A DNA stretch of 64,000 bases, from NCBI RefSeq assembly GCF_030035675.1, contig NC_084489.1, positions 79,846,270-79,910,269 of the forward strand, read 5' to 3'. Every line of letters starts with the position of its first letter. Position 1 is the stretch's first letter. A program made the position numbers and the translations under genes. The notes below the pieces were generated by a model. It had not been told where the DNA came from. It saw only the letters and a list, made by a program, of their open reading frames with translations, and searched no databases. Source of the DNA: Rhineura floridana (taxonomy: Eukaryota > Chordata > Lepidosauria > Squamata > Rhineuridae). This document shows, piece after piece, positions 1 through 10,676 of this stretch.

Positions 1-80
1 CCTCATTTCCACCTCATCGTGCTGTACGTGTAGATCAGGTTTAAGAAAAGGGACTACAGTGTAGTAATAAAGGAGGCAGC

Positions 81-137
81 AGTGGTGGCTGGTGGCTCCG
101 TGTTAGTGGTGGCTGGTGGCTCCGTGTTAGTGGTGGC
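81..137. repeat. 24-bp tandem repeat, about 2.4 copies
   Basis: A 24-bp unit beginning AGTGGTGGCTGG and ending CCGTGTT occurs twice exactly, followed by a 9-base partial copy. It lies in the intron just upstream of the WDR86 last exon. No function is implied. Confidence 0.85.
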
Positions 138-372
138 AGTGGAATCCGCTCCAGGTTTTAGTCTGAAACCTGGAGTCTAAAATCCTTTTAGTCTAAAACC
201 ACAGTGCCTTTCTGTCTCCATAACCAACACGCAGGAGGGATAATACCCTGCCCTACAAATGTGTTAGGCAAAAAAATAAATAAAAGCTGTCTCTTTGCTT
301 TTGTGCTGAGTTGCCATTATTATGATTCCAAGCTGTCCCCTGCAGCCTTTAAGTATGGCCCTGTTGTTCCAG

Positions 373-591
373 ATTCACAATGAATTATTGTACACAGCTT
401 CCCACGATGGCACGCTAAGGATCTGGAACATACGGCAGATCTGCAAGAGGAATAAGCGGCGCTTGAAAGAGAGGTCTATCCAGGGCAGGCGTTCTCAGAA
501 GGGAAGCCTGTCACGTCTCTTCAACAACAAAGTGGGCTGCATGGTCCACCAGGAGAACGGAGGGGAGCAGGAGGCGGTGGAGCTCGTGTGA
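373..591 (+). CDS. WDR86: WD repeat protein WDR86, last coding exon
   Basis: This is the final coding exon of a WD40 beta-propeller protein. An acceptor (TTGTTCCAG at 364-372) opens the frame. The first residues, with LYTASHDGTLRIW, form the last strands of a WD40 blade. A basic linker (KRNKRRLKER) and a short tail with SLSRLFNNKVGC follow, and TGA is at 589-591. I remember a similar C-terminal 'SLSRLFSNKVGC'-type tail in vertebrate WDR86, and in human WDR86 lies beside NUB1 in convergent orientation, as here. All earlier exons lie left of the window. WDR86 is poorly characterised and presumably works as a protein-protein scaffold. The WD40 call is firm; the paralogue name rests on tail motif and synteny. 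Confidence 0.72.
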   Translation: MHNELLYTASHDGTLRIWNIRQICKRNKRRLKERSIQGRRSQKGSLSRLFNNKVGCMVHQENGGEQEAVELV

Positions 592-648
592 TGGCCGAGA
601 GGATGGGAAGCTTTCAATCAACAACACAAGGGAACACCTGAACAATTC

Positions 649-818
649 GTGACCTACCAAGCCAAATGCAGCCCACTGCCAGTTATACTGGGCAGGCCCA
701 TCAGGATCAAATTAAATATCCTGATATTTCAGCCTATCTGGCCCAGTCAAACACCTGGCAGGCCAGACCAAAGTGGTGTGTGTGTGGCTGGTGGACTGTG
801 TTCAGCATGGTGGATCAC
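649..818. mobile_element. MITE-like inverted-repeat element, copy A
   Basis: The ends are imperfect inverted repeats: GTGACCTACCAAGC on the left, and a right end whose complement reads GTGATCCACCATGC. A second copy with the same ends lies at 62769-62937. Family not identified; presumably a non-autonomous DNA transposon. Confidence 0.5.
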
Positions 819-1354
819 AAGCTGGGTAGGCTTCATCTTGGCCTGATGCTGATAAAATGTCAACAGAAGGAGAGTGCTTCTTTGCAGTCATATGGGGCTG
901 GATTATTTAATAACTATTTCAAGAAGACGTCTTGATTCTCATGGACATATGGAAATGTCCCTGATTTGTTGGCCAGCCACATCATCCCTGATTTATCGTC
1001 CATGGGGCTATCTTATGACATCCTGCACACTGGCACGTGTAGAGTTCTCAGCAAATGTAGCATCTGGACCTGCAGAGCCAGTACCATTAGGAGCAGCAGA
1101 GAAAGGGAGGGGGTAATAGAGATGCAAGGGTGGGAGAAGGCAGATCTTTAACAGGCCAGTCAAAGAAGGCTGACGGCCTGGTGTTGTGTACAGGCAGTGT
1201 ATTGGGGAACATGGGTATATGATAATAGTGTTTCCCCTCAAATATGCTTTGTGCCCAGACCTGGAAAACTATTTAATGGCGCATCAGGAAAAAGCAATTG
1301 CTGGGCGCTGGAAGTGTCCTTAATGCACTTCTTAGGGTAGTGCAGGACTGTAGC

Positions 1355-1512
1355 TGAGCCAAAGTTTGGCTTAGTGTATCATCTGAACCAGGGGTTGTCA
1401 TAAAAGTATCCTCCTTAACCATAACCTGTTGCCATAGAACAAAAGTAGCGATCTTCACCACAATCCTTGGTTTGGATGACGCACTAAGCCAAACTTTGGT
1501 TTAGCTGCTGTG
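1355..1512. repeat. Internally palindromic repeat (CCAAACTTTGG core)
   Basis: GAGCCAAAGTTTGGCTTAG near 1357 is mirrored by CTAAGCCAAACTTTGG near 1485. It resembles the family with AACCATGGTTTGG cores at 9033-9329 and 63751-63975. Probably a non-autonomous DNA element; limits approximate. Confidence 0.4.
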
Positions 1513-2207
1513 CCACACTGACCGAAAAAGCTTAGGGAGCAGAGTGGTTGCAGTTTCCTCCTTGGAGCCAGCAGGTGTGTGCATTTGCACTAAGGTATGG
1601 CTTAGCTTAGTGTGTGATGTGGGGAAATGGCCATTGAGGCTTTTGAACTGGCCTCTCCAGCTGGCCCTTAAACGAGGGTTTGATCTGCATCAATAAATAG
1701 ATAAAGCATGTTCAGCTCCAGGCCACAAAGAGCCTTGCTTGCTGATTTTTGCTGATTAAATGTCTGCTAAAATCCAAAAGCTGGATTCTTGAAAGCAAAG
1801 CTGGGTTTGGGGGTGAGAGGTTTCTGGCAACATTTGGCTGGTGGAATATGGTTGGGCTTGTCTTTGTGAGGATAAGTTTGGAGGAATTTAGTCTGGGTTC
1901 TATTGGAGTGAAATGTGTGGCTTTTTTTTGGAGGGGAGGATATTTTAGTTAATCTCCATGGGACTGGTGATGGAATAGTGCATGATTTAAGTTCTTTCAG
2001 GAGTAAAAGGGATGTGGGTAGGTTCCTTGGTGGCAGAAGAATCAGGGAGATGTATCTCCTGTCCTTCACTAGAGAGGAACCCTTGCAGCAAAGATATGTA
2101 TTGCACTACCGAGAATATTTGAACTAAGGGCTGAGCTGCATCCAAGTCCAGCAGAGGGACTAGAAACCTCTGCTGGGTTTGAGATGAGGCTTGTGGGAAT
2201 GGACGCT

Positions 2208-2209
<2 letters not shown>

Positions 2210-2262
<53 letters not shown>
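2210..2262. repeat. (GA)n microsatellite
   Basis: About 26 uninterrupted GA units. The Arg-Glu and Ser-Leu open frames across it are artefacts of the dinucleotide repeat. Confidence 0.97.
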
Positions 2263-2265
<3 letters not shown>

Positions 2266-2860
2266 AGTCTAGCAAGGGGTTTTGGAAGACCCCTGTTTGT
2301 GTAGCTGAGCTTCTGGACATGGGGAAGCATCTTTACTCTGGTTCTTTCTCCCCTGACATTTGTTTAGACAACCACTGAGCCATAAACATATAACTGTTAT
2401 GTTGTGGATCTTTGTTGTAGCACAGTGTGTAACTGAAACAAGTACTTTAATCATTTGTGTACTTTGTGTATGTGTGTGGCTTTCTTTGTTGTGTGCTGTA
2501 TCCAGCCAGCGCCCATGAGAAAAAGGGCTGGGTAATGAACATTGTCATAGAAAGAACACTGAATTGCTCAGTTTGGGCTGGTTTTAGTCATGGCACATGA
2601 AAAAAGGTTTCTGGCAGCTGCTACTACAGTGTTGGCATCAAGTTTAATGGAGAAAACGTACCCGGAGTTGGAGGAAGAAAGGAATTTTGTAAGTATTTAT
2701 TGTTCAAATAATTGAGAATTCTCTGCACCTCTGACCTCCAGCTTATTTTCTCAGAACATCAATTTAAGAAGACAGTGCAGGGGTGGGTGGGTCAATGTCA
2801 GTATTGCTTTGCTCCCAAAAACCATTTATGCTGCAGGTTCAATACCCCTCTCAGCCATTA

Positions 2861-2999
2861 GTTCACTACCTGGCCTTAGGTATTTAGTCCCAGCCTTCCC
2901 ATCTGCAATAGCAACAGCACTGGCCTACTTTACAGGGCTGTTAGGATTACTGTGACGGCATATGCACTGAAATGTTTTGAACACTGCAAGAGCTATATA
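2861..2999 (+). mobile_element. MIR-like ancient SINE fragment
   Basis: Order of motifs fits a diverged MIR-type SINE: a cytosine-rich part with CCCATCTGCAATAG, then TTTACAGGGCTGTTAGGATT, and a tail with AGAGCTATATAAATATGAAG. Such copies are old in amniotes. Borders approximate. Confidence 0.45.
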
Positions 3000-5900
3000 A
3001 ATATGAAGTGTGTATGTGCTCCCTCCGTCTTCCTCTCTCACCTCCTAGAATGGTAACTGCTTGAGTAGATGCCAGGCAGCCTGCTTTTTTATTCGTTATT
3101 TATGATTGGCTGGTTGTTCTTAAAGTTCTTGAGAATTACTCAGTTGCTTGATTGCTGGCTGACCAATGCAAATTATGTGTTAACCCCCCCCCCCATGGTC
3201 CCCACTGGAGTCAGGGTCCCCATACGTACCAGTCACAATGGGAGCTTTCCTTCTGTTGTGAATAATAGGAATTGTTGTGTGTGTGTTTCAACTGCAACCA
3301 TAGCGAGGGCAAAGAGTTAAAGCCCCCCATGCTGTGGTCCTGGTTTGGCTCCATCCAGCAGCTTTTTGCTTGAAAACAAAATCACCCATGCAAGTCCAAA
3401 CCATGCAACAACCATCACTTCTAGTTTGGTCCTTAATGAAGCATCATTCCCTCTGATAGCAACTTGGGCGGTGACAGAAATTGAAAGAAAATTGTGGAAG
3501 CCAAGAGAAAGGAATTAGCATGCTTAGGAAACAGGCTGGCCAAAATACAACAGAAAAAATGGATAAAAGGTCAGAAACAACCCCCCCCAAACACTAAGAA
3601 GGAGGGGGACAGAGGAGTGGAATAGCTGGCATGGGGTAGGGTGGGGGTCAAGTCCTGCAAGACCTCCTTGCAGCTTATAGTATCCTAGAGGGAGGGCATG
3701 GCTGCCTGGCAGGAACCCTGAAGAGGAACACTTACTGCTTGGAGGCAAGATACATGGGAATATTTTGTTGCAGGTCACACTTGATTCATTTAGCTCCAAG
3801 TAATTTTATAAGATTACATTTTTTAATTGTCTGGGGTTTTTTGGCGGGGGGGGCGCTTACAGTCTTGATAGGTCTTGGGTGAGGATCATGAGCAGCCCAC
3901 TGAAGTGGGCATGAATGAAAGAGAACCCCCCCCTTTGGAGTAGTCCGGTTAACTTCAATAGCACCAGTCTCACAGTGTCAAGAGAGGTGGGGGGCATTTT
4001 TTAGGCTTCCACCCAATTCTGCCTGCTTGTTTAGGGTGGATGAATGCATCTTTTATTTGCTTTCCTGTTCCTGAATAGATTACAACATTCTAACGCGTCT
4101 GCCAATTCCTCTTGCTGTGCAAATTGCAAATACTCGCACAATTCTTTCCAGCTGGAGTGGCAGATTTTGGGGTGCTGTCAACATCTGAGTAATATACACA
4201 GGGCGAATGGCTTTTACACTAATTAGTGTTCATAGTGCTCATAAAAATGACAACTCACCCAAATCGTATTTTAAAAAGAAAGAAAGAAGACCCAAAAAAC
4301 AGCCCATGGTGGCTGCTATTAACTGAAGCCTTCCTTAGGAAAAGCTGCTGATTTACAACATGCAGATGGCATGGCTTCTCTCTGATTGTTTCAGTGAAAA
4401 TTACGACACCGTTTGTAAGGTAGGGCAATGTTATTTCCATGTTGTCGTCCCCAACTGCCAGAAGCCCCCTGAAGAGCTTACATGTTCCCAGGTAGATTCA
4501 GGTGGGTGCTCTGTGACCCCTCCAACTTCAAAAACTCCCTATACAGCCTGCATGTGCCTTGGCTGCTTAATGCTGCCTGCAAACAAGGCAGCCTGCCCCC
4601 TTCTTAACCTCATTCCTACCCCCTCTCCTCACCCTCTCGCAGCTGCTTCTATTCCCTCTGGAATTGCACTCCATCATCTCCCTAGTTTGCTAGCCAAAGT
4701 CTGTGTAATTGAAGTAAATGTGCATTCTTCCTCTACTGCATCCCTTCCCCTCCCCTTCCTCTGTCCTCCCTCTTTCAGTCTCTTTTAGATGGTTAGCCCC
4801 TTGGGTATGGACTTAACTCTTCTTTATGAAGCGCCACACACATCAAGGGTGGGAATCTCCGGCCCAGGGGTCAAATGCAGCCCTCAAGATGCTTACCTGG
4901 CTGCATCCCTGTCTGGACCTTCAGCCCTGGAAATATATAAGAAGTTGTGTACTGTCAGAAGCATCAAACCTGTCCTTGGAAAAGGTCCATGTAGGGGCCA
5001 CTCTTTGTATAGGCAGTGGGAAGGCGGGTTGCAGTCTCTCACCCACTCACCAGTATCCTGTGCTTCAGTAGTGCAGATGGGGAAGCCACCAGAATGGGTA
5101 TGTCTGTGTGTGCTCAGGGGACTACTTGTGCTGCAAGAGCTCTGGCATAACCTCCCATGGCCTTCAGAGAGGTTTTAAACTAGCAGGTCAGTATGCAGAG
5201 TATTGGAGGAGGCTACTACAATGTAACGGGGTAAGACTACAACACAGCAGCCGAGTCCCTAGAAAAAGGCAAGCCCCTAATCTGCTTTACAGACATGCTG
5301 AACTGACCGGAACAGGTAAGCCATGTCATTTACACAGCCCAAGGTGGTCTTGCGGTCATCCCTCTCATCCATCTGAATGGGCAGTGAGGCTTGTGCCTAT
5401 GGCCAAATTGGATGCGCTTGCAGGCAGTGCCCAAATGTCAGGACTGGTGCCAGGTTTGAAGGGGGTCTTGAATAAGCTGCCTTCTGGAGAAGGACAGTGC
5501 CATGCTGGTGCAGCAGCACTCGCTGCTCCACGCCGTAATGGGGATGGGGCGGTACCCTGTGTGCATCTGTTGGGACCAGGCACCGTCTCCCCCCCCCCTG
5601 AGAGGCTTTGGCACTTCCCACCCCACCCCCATCCTGGGTAGTAGGTGATGGGACTCTCTGGGCAGGGGCTGGGTGGCTTCTGCTCTACAGGCAGCGCCGA
5701 GTGCTCCCCTCAGCTAGTGAGGAAATGGGGGTGGCCTGGTAAACAAGCTCATGAGATGTTATTTCTGTTTGTTCTTTGTCAGTTGTTTTCTGTGTAAAAA
5801 GCAACAAATACATTATTTTGGGCTCTACATATTTGTAGTACAGCCCCCGCTTCTATCCACCATAGTTGTGGGGTGCTTGTGGGTAAAATTTAGTCCTTTT

Positions 5901-6007
5901 GTTTAAGCTGCTTGATTTGTATTTATAGCCAAACATGGCAGGGCAGGGATGCATGTGTATTATACATGCATGATGAAAGTCATTTAGGCACTATCAAGCC
6001 CTGGACT
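3000..6007. other. Intergenic, no gene recognised
   Basis: Between the convergent WDR86 and NUB1. It holds poly-C runs (about 3186, 3581, 5590), pyrimidine-rich tracts (4600-4780), and open frames at 4360-4788 and 5108-5641 that look like chance. A MITE-like piece around 4845-4930 has an end reading GGGTGGGAATCTCCGGCCC. No RNA gene seen. Confidence 0.5.
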
Positions 6008-6009
6008 TA

Positions 6010-6212
6010 AGGTCACATCTACACCGTACATTTAAAGCACTCTTATACCATTTTAACAGCCATGCTTCCCCTGAAGAATTCTGGGAGTTGTAGTTTGTTA
6101 AGGGTTCTGGAAACTATAGCTCTGTGAGGGGTCTCCTAACAACTCTTGGCACCCCTAACTACGGTTCCCAGTGGCATGAGAGTGCTTGACATATCTAACA
6201 TGGATGTGACCT
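6010..6212. mobile_element. TA-flanked MITE with AGGTCACATC ends
   Basis: Left end AGGTCACATC and right end GATGTGACCT are exact complements, flanked by TA on both sides (6008-6009, 6213-6214). Inner arms match imperfectly, for example AAAGCACTCTTAT against the complement of ATGAGAGTGCTT. The middle carries TTCTGGGAGTTGTAG. At 203 bp with no coding capacity this fits a Tc1/mariner-type non-autonomous element; superfamily inferred from the TA flank only. Confidence 0.7.
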
Positions 6213-7012
6213 TAGTGTCAGTTCTTTTAGGCTCTCTGGAGCCATGGACCAGAGGCTTAACTTGATCAAGCTCTCAGATAACCGCTTGTCTCCCCCTCTT
6301 GCTGCCAGTCAGATGCCGTGACTTGTTAGCACCTCCTGCCTGATCATAAGAAGTGCCATGAGGAATGAACTCTGGGGTTTGTAATTCTTGAGAAGATGTC
6401 ACATAGGGTGGCACACTTCTTTGTCTCTCAAATGACAACTTGGCCTCAGTTTCCTCTTCATGATAATAGGCTTACAGACTGGCTATATCTCCAGGCCTGG
6501 ATAAATCATCATCAAAAATTATTAAATTCATATAGTTACCCATCAATAAATATTCCTAGTGTGGCTTACTGCATTTTTTTGGTTTTGTTATTAAAATCAG
6601 CAACAAGTAGTAAAAGACAGCAAAAAAACCCCTTCACAACTGTATAGCCTGTATTTAAAACACAATTAAGAAACTTGGCACCAAAAAATCAAGAGGCGTC
6701 ATGCACCCCCCTGCTTTCTACCCATGGTTGGGCCCTTACGAATTCATTAAACTTCCAAACAAGCAAAGTGCAAATAAGCTTGCTGGGTTGCTTATACCGG
6801 AGAGATGGAATAAAAACTGAGTAACAGATAACCATTACATTTTCTTTCCTTTAGGAAGTAACACTTGGGTATGAGTACAATGACACATGTAGGGGGAGCT
6901 TTGTGGCACAAAGTCCATCTGCCTGGCATATGCCAGCACCCAAATGACCATGTTCAGTTGTAATCAGAAAGCTACTGCTAAACTTCACTGGGAGAGCTGG
7001 GACAGTTTAGGG

Positions 7013-7150
7013 CAGCCTTTCCCAACTAGTGGGCCACCAGATGTTGTTGGACCACAACTCCCATCAGCCTCAGCCAGCATTGCCAATGGTCAGGAAAGAT
7101 AGGAATTGTGGTCCACCAACATCTGGTCGCCCACTAGTCGGGAAAGGCTG
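7013..7150. mobile_element. hAT-type MITE with 8-bp target duplication
   Basis: A 138-bp near-palindrome with ends CAGCCTTTCCC and GGGAAAGGCTG. Exact 8-bp flanking repeats GTTTAGGG at 7005-7012 and 7151-7158 fit hAT target-site duplication. Inside is the ACAACTCCCATCAGCC motif shared with 39031-39172, 39950-40070 and 58388-58503. Confidence 0.88.
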
Positions 7151-7667
7151 GTTTAGGGCAACCACTTCTACAGGTTTCTACTGCCATCCCTTAAAAAGCA
7201 AAGTAAGGTGCATTATGTGCGCATGCTCATGGTTAACAGCCAGGTTCAACATTTTCTTGGACTTCCTCTGATGCCTGACTTAGCAGATTTGGTTTATGGC
7301 TTCTGGGGTGTGCATGGATGGAGAGTGATGCTTGCTAATGTGGCTGTCTGCCCCTATCCTGACCAAGCATTTTATGGCAGTAAGTTAGGAGCACATTACC
7401 ACCAGAACACAAAGCCAGGGATCCTGCATTTGTGTCTCAAATTAGTTCAGATATTGAGTGAATCCCGTGTGCCCTCTAGTGGCTAGACAGGCTTATTTTT
7501 GAAGCACCCTTCACAGAACAAGTTTTTAATCTTATTTCAAGGAGGAGCTGTTTGAGGTGCAAGAACCATCACAATATAAATTGAAGTTATCACATTGGAT
7601 ATAATACCTGTCATTCTTCATTATTTTTAAAGTGTGGGTGCTAAATAAGATCAATCGTATTGGAAAG

Positions 7668-7855
7668 GGCCATAGCTCTGTGGTAGAGCATCTCCTTTGC
7701 ATCCAGGAAGTCCCGAGTCCAATCCCCAGCATCTCTAGGTACGGCTGGGAAAGAGTCCCTGCCTCAAAGCCTGGACAGCTGCTGCCAGTCAGTGTAGACA
7801 ATATTCAGCTAGATGGACCAATGACCTGACTCAGTATGAGGCAGCTTCCTATATT
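7668..7855 (+). mobile_element. tRNA-derived SINE
   Basis: The head is tRNA-like, with an A box around TAGCTCTGTGGTAGAGCATC and a B box around CGAGTCCAATCCCC. The unrelated body includes GCTAGATGGACCAATGACCTGA and a tail AGGCAGCTTCCTATATTC. Same family as 12439-12628, 33300-33478, 34742-34880 and 35082-35278. Confidence 0.8.
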
Positions 7856-8103
7856 CCTCAACTGAGGTGATACTATCTAAACTGGTCTACTGCTTTAGGT
7901 TTTCCTATAAACACGTTTGCTATTCCAGTGGCTCTTGCATCTACCACCAGGCAACCAAGCTGTGGGAGACATAAATGCAGTGGTAGCCCAGGCAAGGAAG
8001 CTTCCCCCAGTGAGAGATTAACATCCTGAGGTTGTTTGCTCTGAGATCTGCTGTGGCCCAATGATTCAGAAGCAGAATAGTAACCTTTCCTACAAAAGAA
8101 GGT

Positions 8104-8335
8104 GATGGCCACCAACTTGGATGGCTTTAAGAGAGGATTAGACAAATTCATGATAGCTGTTGTCTATCTCCACTGACATTTGTATGCCAGTAGCTGGAAA
8201 CTACAGATGAAGAGAGCGCTGTTGTGCTCCGGTCTTGCTTTCAGGCTTCCCGCAGGCATCTGGCTGGCTACTGTGAGCACTGGATACTGAACTACATGAG
8301 CCACTGGCCTGATCCAGCAAGGCTCTTATGTTCTG
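8104..8335 (+). mobile_element. CR1-like LINE 3' fragment
   Basis: Contains GGCTTTAAGAGAGGATTAGA, ATGCCAGTAGCTGGAAACTA, and an end CCTGATCCAGCAAGGCTCTT followed by ATGTTCTG. The same order is seen in the interrupted copy at 57230-57535. I take it for a CR1/L3-type LINE 3' end; class not proven. Confidence 0.5.
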
Positions 8336-9032
8336 GAACAACTGTGGGGGAAACTTGCATACATCTTTCCCCCTTACTAGTAGTTATGGTACTATTTTGT
8401 TGGATTTTAAATATACTGAGGGCTGACTTCAGAACTGCAGTTACCATGCAGGCTATACAACTCTTTAAAAAAAAGCACAGAGGTCTGTGCTCATAAACGT
8501 GAAGAGGCATGCATTGCATATATATACACCATTGAAGCCTCTCAATAAAAGGCTGTGCCTGGCCATATGTTTGCTGTGTTTCATCAACAATACTTTATTT
8601 CCTTCATGGTGTTTATAGCTGCAAACACTGGTGCACACGTAACACATGAATTCCCCCCCCCCCATATCAAGATTGTACATACATCAATACCAAGATCAGT
8701 AATTCCCTATCTGGCTCTCAAGAGAGGCCAAGGTGAATTTGCAATTGCACCACCAACCTGGATATTGAGGTTGAGTTCAGCATGAATATCTGAAGTCCCA
8801 AATTTCGCAGTTACAGGATTTTACAAAAACTGGAAAAGGCCTTCTTTGCATGAGATCCTACACAGCCACCAATGGGATGAGTCATCAGTACCAAATTAGA
8901 TGGACCATGGGTCTAACACAGCATGGCTCCTGTCTTTGTACTTGTAACACTCTCTCAAAGTCAAGAAACCTTAAATTTTGGAACGATTAAACAAGCATAA
9001 CATAGACCAGGCTCAGTTTTGCATGTAACATT

Positions 9033-9329
9033 GAGCCAACCCATGGCTTAGTGAAAATGAGCAAGTGTGCTGGTGCCCAGAGCAAAAACCACAGCCACTT
9101 GGCTCCTCCCCCAGTTCTGCTGCTGCTAGCCGCAGAGCTAACCTATGGTTTGGCTTAGTTTTGCTTGTGAACCCAGGCTTGTGGTTTGTCCTTGGTTCAC
9201 CAATTGTCATTTGGAGGAGGCAAACCACAAGCCCAGGTTCACATATAAACATGAAGCCGAACCATAGCCTAGCAACCATGTTTTCAGTCCAGGTGCCCAC
9301 ATGATTGCTAAGCCATGGTTTGGCTTGGC
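9033..9329. mobile_element. Palindromic MITE, AACCATGGTTTGG family, copy 1
   Basis: The ends pair as an inverted repeat (left CCAACCCATGGCTTAG, right CTAAGCCATGGTTTGG). Inner arms also pair: AGGCTTGTGGTTTG against CAAACCACAAGCC. The related copy at 63751-63975 shares ATGAGCAAGTG near its left end. No coding capacity. The 'ORFs' on both strands here are shadows of the palindrome. Confidence 0.6.
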
Positions 9330-10503
9330 GTAATCTGCAAATTAGGTCACAAAACGTACTTTTTGAACAGGATTAGGAAGGCAGTTGAGGACAGTTTACC
9401 ACCCCATTTCTAAAAGGTCTGCTTGCCACATTTCTGGACATCTTCACGCAAAGGAAGAAAGCCATCCCAGAAACCAATGTCTGCTTGTCTCTGCCAAACC
9501 TCTCTTGAACTGATGTGCTGAAAATACAGTTCAAATATGTGTCTAGCTATTTGTATGCTAAGAAAATGCACATCTGCAGCAATTTTCCAGTTTTCTGTAA
9601 AGAACATCAATAGGGAAAAGCAATGAGGGACATTGAACAAGAGCCACTTCCTATAGAGGACATTAACACCAAGAGCATTTCCTACCCAACAGTCTGATAA
9701 GAGTGCAGGAAGGGCAAGGCAGGCAATGTTAAACTCACAGCTCTAATTTTTTGCTGCCTTTATAATCTTCCGTGTCTACCACTTCGAAACGGGCACTCTT
9801 CAGCTTTACAGAAAAGCTGTAATAAATGTGATGAATGGGGTTTTTATTGGTTGTTACGCATTAGGTGAGACAAAGATTGAACAAAAGAGCCTTTTAAAGT
9901 CCACTCACAATAGATATACAACTGGCTTTAGAATACAAGATGGAAAGAAAAAGCTCTGTAAAAGCTGACAAATCTATACACACCTGGGTCTATATTCTGC
10001 GACCAGAAAATATTGATGCTAGTCACAGTGGATTATATGTATTAGTTCTCACAGGCAGATCACTGCAGTTTTAAAAGAAATCTAGGCTTTGTGAATGTAT
10101 GCAAAATGGGTTTTATTTGCTCTACTGATTAAATAGGTTGATTTCACACCAATATATATATTGAGCCTCTCTATAAAAATATTTATTCTATAAATATTTT
10201 TGTTCTACAGTTAAATGTATTACTCTCCAGTGTCACTCCAGTTTGATACTACTACAGATTTTACACATGCCAATGTTTAAAAAAACATGCAACTGATTGA
10301 ACTTAAGGCATTTGGCAAAAGAAGGTCAGACATATTTGCAATCCAAGTATTAAAGTCCACAGTACTAATCTAAGTAAAGTATAGTCAAGTTAGCCAGGAC
10401 CAACTTGACCCACTGACTTCACTGGGACTTACATGCAACTAATTTTTTTCTGGATTGGAGCCCATAAAATGCTGGCCCCGATACTGGACCCATTAAAATT
10501 TGC
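9330..10503 (-). other. NUB1: Probable NUB1 3' UTR and flank
   Basis: Minus-strand sequence downstream of the NUB1 stop. Minus-strand AATAAA candidates lie at 10182-10187 and 10112-10117, suggesting a 3' UTR of roughly 300-400 nt. From 9330 to about 9840 I see no recognisable gene or repeat. Confidence 0.4.
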
Positions 10504-10676
10504 CTACTGGGACTGTGTTTGCAGGTGCTGTATGTAAGAGAGGTATTCATTAATGACAACTTCTTCCTCTTCCAGAGTTAGGTCCAAATAATCTTCTTCG
10601 TGTTCTGGGATATCCTCTAAGATTTCATTGACAGCATCTACTTCCATGTCTTCATCAGTCGAAGCCCCAGAGGTGC
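10504..10676 (-). CDS. NUB1: NUB1 last coding exon, acidic NEDD8-binding tail
   Basis: Encodes [38 protein letters not shown] and a tail ending LQTQSQ, then TAG at 10504-10506. Starting from the Ala of DAVNEIL, the spacing A-4-L-10-L-3-L is kept exactly, matching the NEDD8-binding motif I recall for the NUB1 C terminus. The last 10 residues differ from human, as expected for a disordered end. Confidence 0.96.

Larger units (their letters stand above)
592..1697 (+). other. WDR86: Probable 3' UTR of WDR86
   Basis: This is the sequence after the WDR86 stop codon. The first plus-strand AATAAA after the stop is at 1692-1697, a candidate polyadenylation signal giving a UTR of about 1.1 kb. The stretch contains two inverted-repeat elements (649-818 and 1355-1512). 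No other coding sequence is seen. The true 3' end is inferred only. Confidence 0.35.

Noticed and set aside
2184-2378. Arg-Glu repeat protein
   Set aside because: Produced by the (GA)n microsatellite.
4360-4788. 142-codon frame as a gene
   Set aside because: No splice context or family motif. Pyrimidine-rich, low-complexity composition explains the openness.
5108-5641. 177-codon frame as a gene
   Set aside because: GC-rich stretch with opposing long frames on both strands and no recognisable domain.
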